Assembly (NCBI GenBank): GCA_002118135.1
Contig: BDIU01000419.1
Span: forward strand, 330-51,263
Origin: Trebouxia sp. TZW2008
Lineage: Eukaryota; Chlorophyta; Trebouxiophyceae; Trebouxiales; Trebouxiaceae
DNA length: 50,934 nt
Direction: 5' to 3'
Every line of letters starts with the position of its first letter. Positions within the stretch are counted from its first letter, which is position 1. The translations under genes and the position numbers were made by a program. This document shows positions 42,801-50,934 of the stretch, piece after piece. The notes under the pieces are model-generated. The model was not told where the DNA came from. It was given only the letters and a program-made list of their open reading frames with translations, and ran no database searches.

Positions 42801-44217
42801 GCAACACATTTTTGCTTCTTGAGCCTGCAAGCAACATGCATGCACATGAACATGCTGTGACATCTAGCTTGAGCAAAATCAGAAGAGCATGACTTGACAG
42901 CTTTGACAGATTGACTGCTCAAGTGCTCACAGCTGGAGTATTCAGAGCTGAGTTGCTTGTGTCACTGCTCCTATCATCTAGCAAGTCACGTCAAATGAAG
43001 CAGAAGCGCACTGACATGCAGCCAAGAAGCAGAACTTCAGAGGAAGGTGTGGCAAAAAAGCTTGGTTTTCAGTCAACGCAATTGAACCCTTTTGCAGCAG
43101 CCTGCAGTACGAGCTGTCTGAACTGTTATAGGTGGCAGTCACAGTGCATCATTTGTCGGACTGTTCATGAGCATACCTCGCTGCTGGCCTAGATTGGCAG
43201 CATTGACCGGCAGATGGTTGCTGTGCTCATGACCTTGCACCCCTGCGGCATCTGTGTCTTGCTGGGCGTCACTTTGCCTGGTGTTGGCTGAAGACAAAAT
43301 TGGCTGATTGGCCTGATGTGCAAAGCCTTGTTCTGACAGGCTGACATTGGCAGCATCAGAAGCTATGGCTTGCTGGACACTCAAGGGGATGTCACTGAGC
43401 GGCACTGCGGCTGGTGCATCTGGGACTTGGAAACTGCCCGATGGAGCCTGTTGCACTGGGACTGCAGGCTGGGGTGAGGCAGCTGCAGCAGCCTGCTGTG
43501 AGTCCTGTCTGTACGCTTTGATTGCTTCAGGAGAGTCTGCAGATCTGGCTTGCGCACCATTGGCTGAGTTGCCAAACTTGTCCTGTGAGGCAGCTGACAA
43601 TTAATCACTTGCAATGCAGCAGCAATGCTGTACAGCCTTCTGAGAGCTAGTTGTCAGTCAGTCACCTGCTGATCAGCTGCAGCAGCCTGCTCCATATTTG
43701 CTCCTGACAGCTTGGCAAGTTGTGAGCTCCCTGAAGGCACAGCTGTCATCAGTCATGAGCGCGTTGGTGAGCATTAGCAATAATGCAAACATGCATGGCA
43801 GGTACCTTCTTCTAGCACAAAGGCTTGTTGCAAAGCTTGGCAGCGGCTTTCTGCATTCTGACAACGCTCTGTCAGCTGGAGACTCTGCATGACAGGCCAA
43901 GTATTGAGGCAAGTGAACAAGCAGGGTCAGGCATTAACGAGCTGTAGATGCAGAACACTGCACGATACCTGGCCATGCAGGTTTTCAAATGATGCAGCTG
44001 CATGCTGCATGACGCCTGCCAGCTGTCTTAGGCCTGCTGCGAGAGAAGCACAATGTGAGGCTTCCAGGATATCCTGGTGACTGGCGACGGCTGCCATATT
44101 CCACAACGGCTCTCTTACGAACGGTACGCGCCTGCAAGTATTGTACTGTTGTGCAAAAAGACTTGAAGTAAATACGCAGATTTGCAATCGCCTTTCGTTA
44201 CGGAAGCACCTGTCCAT
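33886..44217 (-). CDS. SCAR: SCAR/WAVE-like activator of the Arp2/3 complex
   Basis: Sixteen exons, all in phase: 44217-44210, 44131-43969, 43884-43806, 43730-43666, 43582-43177, 42824-41467, 40979-40140, 39714-39066, 38827-38672, 38105-37885, 37489-37300, 36825-36743, 36439-36070, 35470-35343, 34922-34703, 34097-33886; about 1,715 aa. SCAR/WAVE proteins, within a pentameric complex, switch on Arp2/3 actin nucleation at membranes. The N-terminus matches the SCAR homology domain: VPFVREPLWN (compare MPLVR..I.N), ASLAAGLRQLAGVMQHAAAS, then coiled coil (QNAESRCQALQQAFV) and SPEAIKAYR. The long middle is disordered, rich in Gln, Ser, Ala and Pro, with a nine-Pro run in exon 13. The C-terminus has a WH2-like ADRNNLLASIRASRAHLKAM (about 1623-1642), a helix (QLTRKLQANRASM) and an acidic end with Trp, ESDWGE, fitting V-C-A. 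The 8-nt first exon is the weakest call; ATG at 44097 is the alternative start. Confidence 0.7.
37061..37130. repeat. Tetranucleotide microsatellite (ATTC)n/(ACTC)n
   Basis: A run of ATTC repeats passes into ACTC repeats in an intron of the SCAR gene. The short ORFs full of Ser-Leu-Thr-His are products of the repeat. Confidence 0.95.
38410..38725 (-). repeat. Tandem array of 92-bp units including the SCAR exon 9 end
   Basis: About 3.5 units start with 'gcacaatgctgaag' near 38416, 38507, 38599 and 38691. The first unit on the coding strand contains the end of exon 9 and its donor (GCAG/GTTTGT at 38672); the remaining units lie in the intron. The inner two units are nearly identical; the distal unit is most diverged. 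Confidence 0.9.
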
Positions 44218-45722
44218 CACGAGTGATCAAGTGTCATCTGATAGAAGCAGTTGTGTTATGGAGCCCTTGAAGCTTCTTTCGTTGTTGATGCCTATGGCCT
44301 ATCTGTTTCACGCTTTCACAGCCTTGCTGGCCCTGTGAGGACATATATTGCACTGCTTAGGTGTAGACAGCAGTGTACAGACTGATCACTGTCTGTGTTA
44401 CTGAACGTCGGACACTGTCTTGTTTGAGCAACAAACATTGACGTGTGAGTCGTGCGCTGGTGCTGTCGCTACGCAAAACCCCCGCGCCGGTGCTACCTCA
44501 AACTACACATGCAAGTCAGCGCTGCATCTGATACAGCAAGTACACGCAGAAATCTAGATTCAGTCGTCAGCAGACTTGCTTTGCTAAAGCATGTAAAATT
44601 ATTCTCTCTCTCTCTCAAGCGTGATGCACTTGAATGTTTACACTTTTTTGGCAGATAGACGCTGACCCTTCAACATTTGCAGGCTTCAAGTCCTTGACAA
44701 CATCAAAGCAGATCATGTTGACAACATTGTAGCCGCAGCATGCTGCACGACATCTTCAAGTGATTTGACTTCAGCATGCCAGACTAGCAGGCTGATGCCT
44801 GGAATCATGTCATGCTTTACTGACTGGATGCAACATGCAAGCCCCTTTGTTATTCCGAGGTGTCCTTGCATGCAGGTGCTATCGTGATGCTGGGTTGTGT
44901 AGCAGAGCCAGATTCATGTGTCTACCAATAACTTGTGCACTGTGCCACATATAGGGCACATCATGATGCGTGTCAGTAAACCAGCATGTCACCCTTAAGA
45001 GTGCTATTCTGCGCAGCAAGACTCATTTCTGTAAGAATTTTCAGCCATGACTGCACTCGAGCAGCAGGAACCCCCTTTTTCTCAAGGCTCTGACTTTTTC
45101 AAACCCTATTCCACTCATGCGTACACACCAAATTTGGCAGTGGGTTTCTGTGAAATGGTACAGCACAGCATAGCATCAATGGTATGTCATGATGACTATT
45201 CCCTTTGAAACCCAAGGCCACTTGGGCATCAAAGGGGTATCTGCGACACCACTCACGATCACACAAAAGCTGATCAATCATTCCGATGCAAACAAAGAAC
45301 AGGCCTTGCATCAGTCAGCATGGTCTCAGTCGCTTTGGGTCTGTCAAGGCAGTCAGCAAGTCATAGAAATATGATGGCTGTACGCTGCAGACAAATCAGA
45401 AAAACATCCAATAGACGCAAGTCTCAAAGTCTGACACTATGTCATGCGCATTATATATCTAGGTCACATGGTTAGTTTTCTGCCTCCTAAAAAAAATTCT
45501 GACATCATGTTGGGCTTGTCATTCAGCAAGACTGAATGAAGATCCGGGTCCGGTGTTGTAGCAGACGCATGTCACATCATGTTGTGACAGAAAAGAAAAC
45601 CTAAAAAGTCTGTCCCATTAGATGTCATGATGGGAGCATTGTGAGTAGAGACAGCCCAAGATTGCTGCTCTGAAAGCAGGAAGCAGCACACAAGCTGTGC
45701 GTTGTGCATGTTGATCCACTGC

Positions 45723-45763
<41 letters not shown>

Positions 45764-46069
45764 AATGATGATGATGATGATGATGACGATGCCATGTTTC
45801 ACCTGCACAAAGCGCCAAGATAGCTGAACCACTGGTACTACCATGACATACAACAGCTTGTCTTTAGCTCAGTGAGACTTGGAGAGGTTGCTTGATATTG
45901 TTGGGTAGGTGTGCTTTTGTCAATGATGGTGAGCGTGAACTTATGCGGCATGTTTGGCATGCATGGCAGCATGCGCTCTTGTACATAGTGATTCCATTGA
46001 TGTGATGGGCACACTAGTCATGGCAAGCGTGCAAGACAGGTGATGTGCCCCATTGCAACAGTGCTCTAG
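44218..46069. other. Intergenic region with microsatellites
   Basis: No gene was found. A TC run lies at about 44604-44617 and a (GAT/ATG)n run at 45724-45790. The SCAR promoter must lie just above 44217 unless further 5' exons exist. ORFs made of poly-Ile or poly-His here are shadows of the GAT repeat. Confidence 0.5.
45722..45790. repeat. Trinucleotide microsatellite (GAT)n
   Basis: More than 20 nearly perfect GAT units, with one GATAAT and one GACGAT interruption. Confidence 0.97.
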
Positions 46070-49000
46070 CTACAGATTTTGATCTGATGCAACGTAGCTG
46101 CATTAGCCGCTTAGCATGCAATGCTGCAATGGTAACAAAAGCAGTTTGCACAACTGACCTGTTAAATTCTGCCAAGGGCCTCCACAAGGTAAAGTTGTAA
46201 GCAGCCTCTCTCCTGCTTTTATAGCTCTCCACCTTGCCCTCCGCCTTGAGCTGAGCTAGGCATTTGCCCACAGCAGAGAAGATGGCTCCTGTGCCTCTCC
46301 CAGTCACAACTGTTGCACCGTCTTTTGGTACACGGGTGACTGCAAACCACCAGCAATTTCTTTGCTGGCAGCAACACAGAACACCGCTTAGCTATAGAAT
46401 GCTGAAGCATGGTGCAGCTCACAATGGTGCAGCCCCTAACTTCTGGGTGACAGTGTTGTGAAGCACTTCAAGCAAATATTATCTAAAGCAGAAGGTCGTA
46501 TGAATGGAAAAGCCAGGGCTGCTGTCTGAAATGGGAAGCTGCCTTGGTGATCATGCTCAATGTTTGGTTGATGCACATGCTGCTGGTCAGCTGCCAACTG
46601 TATGCTAATGTATTGTGCATTTGCACAAGATTAAGAAGACTTACACAGCACGTCCCTCAGCACTGTGACCCAGGCCCTGACCGCAGCAGTGGCTCTAGCT
46701 TCAGTCATGCAGCGCCCCTCAAGCCAGAATTGATCAGCCGTATGTAGGTCCAACTTGATTTGCTCTTCTGGGCGGTCATCTTCTTCACGGCGTCTCAAGA
46801 AAAAGGCATGCTTGCCATCCCTAGTGATGTTGCTGCATGCACAGTTTTCAGATGCAATGAGTATAAGCTGCAAGTGCTGACAAGCTTGGAAGATTGCATG
46901 TACTTGGTGCCTTCTTGCAAGTATGCAATTGCATATAGCTCTGTGTAAGGTAGCACCCAGTCCAGTGCTGTCTGTCGGCACTGCTGCATTGCTTACAACA
47001 GAGGCAGCTTTTGAGCTATGCAAAGGATGCATGAGGTGGCATATCATGTTGTCATGATGGCAGACGCTTGTGAAAATGCAGCGCAGCAACAAGGTGCTGC
47101 CATTGCGCAAACCTACCTCGCCAAACCATGCAACAGCTCCTGAGTTGTCTGGTCTGTTATCACAGCCTGCAGGGGAACAAACAACCTGATCATACACTCA
47201 TGGCCATGCTACATGCATTGATGGGACTGTGCAGCAAGTTGCCTTACCGACCACAGATTTGCAGCTTGAGTGTACTTGTAGTCCAGCTGTCTGACCGCCT
47301 GCAACTCAATAGCATGTGTGAGGAAGTTGAAGGTAGCATGCACTCTCATGAGCAGCAACTGGCCATGCAGTGATTGCCAAGGTCTTATCAGCAAGGCTTG
47401 CCTGCTGAAAGGGTGCATTGTTGCTAGCCCTAGCAGGAGGGGTGGCCTGAAGGATGAGGTGACCATACTGGGCAGCCATCACAGGGTTGTTTCTCACCAC
47501 CGACTTCGTCAACGCATCCAGACTCTGCAACACAAGCTTGCACTCACTGCTCTCAGTACTGTGCAAAGCGCTATACCAATCATGCCGCCCCACACCCAGC
47601 ATTGCATAGGCCATGCATTGGTCACACATCGTGCGCATAATTTAGGCAAGCAGCTGTGAACAGCCATGCACATGTAATGCATACCTCCTCATCTTCGGCT
47701 GCTTCCACTGTGACTGCTGGCATGGAGGGGGCTTTAGATGCACCAGCAGCAGAAGCCTGCAGGAGACAGCAACACCTACTCAATAGCAAGCGACTTCACA
47801 GACAACTTGTGCAAATGCCAACAAGCTGGATGACAGGTGGTGCAGTCAGGTGCCAAGGCCCAAGTCCCATTTCAAGTTGCTGTCTTCAGACGATCCTGGA
47901 CATGGTCAAGCAACTGCAACAGCTTGCCACAGTGAAGCATCAGCATGTATTGCAGCTGCCAATGAAGAAGCCTTTGACCTTGCTGTACCAGCTCATTTTT
48001 GGGCTGTCTCAGTTTCTGTTGTGCTGATGCAATGGAAGGCTTAGTGCTTGAGACTTTGCCACCAAGGGTGCTGGTGGCTCTTTGCATGCTGCTTCTTGTA
48101 CCATGTGCACCAGACTTCTTCTGGCGGCTGAAATTGACCTTGGCCTGCAGAGCACACCATAATATAGACTGGCAACATGACAGATTGAGCTGACCCTTCA
48201 AACACTATTGTTCAGCTCACCTGCTCAGCTGGCTTGTCTGTAGCTGCCTTCAGCCTTTGAGACGCAACTGCAGACTTCTGCTCTATCAGTCTGTTTTCAT
48301 CATTCTGCACACATACTTGTGTAAGCACCCATCAAACACTGAGCAGCACTTAGTAACTGAAGGTTTTTGAGTCACCTCTTTGAGGCTTCTAGTGGATGAA
48401 GTTCTGACAGACAATGCGCTCTGCGATGCCGGCACCGGGGCAAACATGATCTCAGAGAGCTGCAATCAGCAAGTCTTTTGAGCCAAATGTATACTCACAT
48501 GCATCAAAGAGTAGATGAATTTGACGCACCTCGTCTTTCCTGTACCTTTGTGCATCAACTCTGGCCCTTCTGGCTGCAGCCTTTTTATCCTGCATCTGCT
48601 GAAAGTTCTGTGCTTTTCTGAGTCCCCTGTTGCCCGTATACTGCTGAGTGCTCTGCATAATAATATCACATGAGCTGCAACAGTGTGTTGTGGCAAGACA
48701 AAACAGCAGCTGCAAAGATGCCAACCTTGGCATCGCTTTTGCCTGCCGTTGGATTTTGAGGAAGGGGCTCTGTCTCCTGCTGCATCAAAATGTCACACAT
48801 CTGTTCATTCATGTCAAGCTCTGCTGCATGCCCAGATGCTTGTCTGCCGGCGATGTCTAATGGTTTGGCAGAATTTGTGTGCTTGCTAGCACAATCTGAT
48901 GGGACAGCACTGTGCTGCGCAGCTGAATGGCAGACACTTCATGCTGAACAGACATCAGGTCAGCGCTGCCATTTGGTACGTCTTGGCGCTTGGCCATGAC

Positions 49001-50676
49001 GTTTGGAACTTTGCTAACTGTTGCATCTGATAATTCTCTCGTATTTTGTGAGGCTGCATAAATTTTGACTGCCTGCTCATGCGCTTCAAAGTCTTGCTCA
49101 AAGCTGTCTGCATTGTCTGTGTACAAGTTGCTTTGCTCAGCTGAAGCAGCACTTGAGCTGTCTCTAGGCAACACATTCCCAACATCAGGTGCATAGGGTG
49201 AACACAGGCCTTCACTTGGGACAACAGCTGCAGGTGACGACACAATGACCTCTGAGTTGGACATTTTGCGCGTGTTATCATTCTGTTCAGACAATGCAGC
49301 TTCTGCTGACTGCTGGTGGTGTGGTACATCTTGATGGAAATGAAAGGCCATCTCACTTGGTGAAGTCTCAGATGCCGAATCACTTGCATTGTAGGAGCAT
49401 GGAGTGCCCTGATCTTGCACTGCAATGAGAGCTTCTGATGCTGACTGACTTTTCTGAAGGCCTGCCTGGTACATGACGTTGTAAAACATCATGATATCAG
49501 TGTGCAGCTCATTGAGAAGAGCTGCTGCTGGTTGCTGACGACTGTGCTGAATGGTGTCCAGCTTGCTGTTGTCTACATTGTCAGATGAATCCAGGGCAGT
49601 TCCCACAGCCCTGTCAGCTTCTGAGGTGGAATGTCTCCCAATGTGCTCCTGATCTAATGTTTGCAGCGCACGACTGTGAGTCTCAGCAGCAGTCATACGG
49701 TGCTGCAGGGAAGATGATGCTGAAGGGGACATGGATGAGTTTTGCTCGTCCCTAGACTCAGCCAGCGCACCCGCCGTCACTGTATTCTGAGAAGGCCAAT
49801 CACTGCCATCAGCAGCATTTGCTTCAGAGCCAGGCAATGCATCTGGTTGGCGCTGTTGCTGTTTGATTGACTCAGCTGCAACTGTTGTCTGCAGCTGACC
49901 AGTACCAGATGCAGCTGCTGTTTGCAGCTGGTGAGATGTGGCAACAGGAGGGGAAATGGACAGGTTTTGCTGGTCCTCAAGCTCAGCCAGCGCGTCAGCC
50001 AGTGGTGTGTTCTCTGGCGAGTTACCGCCATCAACAGCATTTCCTTCCAGCCAGGGAGTGCCACTGGTTCGCCTTGGCGGTCACAGCTTGACTCAGCTTC
50101 AACATTTGCCTGCAGCTGACCAACACCGGACGCACTTGCTGTTTGCAGCTGGTGAAGTGAGACAGGATCAGACATGGATGTGTTTTGCTGATCCTCAAGC
50201 TTAGCCAGCACGTCCGCCGCCAGTGTGTTTCCAGGCGAAACACCGCCATCAATAGCATTTCTTTCAGTGCCAGGGTCTGCCACTGGTTCGCCTTGGCGCG
50301 TCCTGACTGACTCAGCTTCACCCGTTGTCTGCAGCTGATCAGTACCAGCAGAAACAAGCCGTGTTGCTCCAGCTTCAGCAGGTGCCGAAGCGTCCTCAGA
50401 TGGCTGATGCCTGCCTGTAGCGTTCGTGTCAACAAGCCTGTGCTGTATCACGAAGTGACCGCCGCACGACGTCACAGATAGTCCTCCGAGCTCGAACCTC
50501 GACTCTACTCCCTGCGCAGTGCAAACAACGTTGAGCCAAAATGCACGAGCAGTTAGCTTCAACTTCGTGCACGAGCTCACTTCGCTGAGTTGTGTTTTGT
50601 TCGGCCTCGGAGGCTGGGACGCTTCACTTTCACGCTTCCGCCGGCTGGCCTGCCATATACATCGTAAGCACTGCAT
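46070..50676 (-). CDS. Uncharacterised protein with N-terminal tandem repeats; one apparent frameshift
   Basis: Minus-strand exons: about 50676-48980, 48914-48726, 48652-48530, 48459-48376, 48304-48221, 48144-47989, 47756-47685, 47524-47402, 47298-47248, 47166-47117, 46832-46645, 46339-46159, 46097-46070. The N-terminal exon encodes about three tandem repeats of 65-70 residues (anchors HQLQTA.ASG, RQGEPVALPG, NT..AD.LA.LEDQQN), then a disordered Ser-rich stretch. Later exons encode basic and charged helices (KKAAARRARVDAQRYRKDE), then a more conserved-looking C-terminus: NPVMAAQYGHLILQ, LDYKYTQAANLWS, VVTGRGTGAIFSAVGKCLAQL, RREAAYNFTLWRPLAEF. I recognise no family. One base is missing in repeat 2 near 50055, so the open frame breaks there. 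The 65-nt intron 48979-48915 is short but restores phase. The exon ending at 47402 needs a GC donor. The start codon is tentative. Confidence 0.5.
49680..50340 (-). repeat. Coding tandem repeat of about 200-220 bp, three units
   Basis: Units begin at about 50340, 50122 and 49900 on the minus strand with CAGCTGCAG (Gln-Leu-Gln). Each contains 'cctggc.ctgaa.aaatgct'-like and 'gaggaccagcaaaac'-like blocks. Unit 2 is one base short in the first block; unit 3 is the most diverged at its end. Confidence 0.85.
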
Positions 50677-50934
50677 CTTGCCAAGCAGATTTTCACATGC
50701 GTGTTGTGCGTACTTTGGCGTGGCAAGTGCACCCGACCATGCTTGGTGGCATGGCTGGGGCAGCGAAGCAAGGACAGACGTCTGCCATGACACAGTTCGA
50801 AAATGCACACACTCAAAGCAGAAAGAAGAAGAACATATCTTGTCCCGGGTGCAAAATTTGACAAGGTCTCAGACCAGTGAGAGAGCAGAAAGGTCACGAG
50901 CCCCAGCCGAATGGCGAATGGGCGAAAGCCGACA

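Noticed and set aside
45572..45853. ORFs with long poly-Ile or poly-His runs
   Set aside because: They are translations of the (GAT)n microsatellite on the minus strand with no other coding evidence.

Overview
The window is nuclear DNA of a photosynthetic eukaryote, most likely a chlorophyte green alga; a trebouxiophyte-like lineage is my guess. The grounds are spliced genes with GT..AG introns that mostly end in TGCAG, an early light-induced protein with a transit peptide, a plastid-targeted coiled-coil protein, a jojoba/plant-type wax synthase and a plant-type SCAR protein. No operons, tRNA genes, rRNA genes or CRISPR arrays were seen. All gene models were spliced by hand from reading frame, splice signals and intron phase. 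In seven of the eight complete models every junction keeps phase; the last gene carries one frameshift.

Layout. 1-1024 (+): 3' exons of an unrecognised gene. About 3465-1156 (-): relic of a non-LTR (LINE-type) retrotransposon. 11515-4649 (-): CTNNBL1, a spliceosome-associated armadillo protein, with an unusual RS/H-rich tail. 12049-18674 (+): GFAT, first enzyme of the hexosamine pathway, divergent from CTNNBL1 across 533 bp. 19351-20660 (+): ELIP. 26371-22058 (-): MBOAT-type wax synthase. 26981-29013 (+): plastid coiled-coil protein, divergent from the wax synthase. 33269-29811 (-): a SAP domain-transmembrane-luminal domain protein resembling a nuclear-envelope LAP1-like architecture. 44217-33886 (-): a 16-exon SCAR/WAVE-like actin regulator of about 1,715 aa. 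50676-46070 (-): an uncharacterised protein with N-terminal tandem repeats and one apparent frameshift.

The genes do not form a pathway; they are ordinary eukaryotic neighbours. The most unusual property of the locus is structural. Many exons are accompanied by one to four diverged, truncated tandem copies of an exon-intron junction ('exon echoes') inside the adjoining intron. This occurs in CTNNBL1 (three exons), GFAT (four exons), the wax synthase (two exons) and the SCAR gene (one exon), so it looks like a genome-wide mutational habit. A short interspersed repeat rich in GTAAGGACA/TGTCCTTAC also sits in several introns. The most interesting single gene is the SAP-TM protein, followed by the SCAR gene with its repeated QPIL motif.
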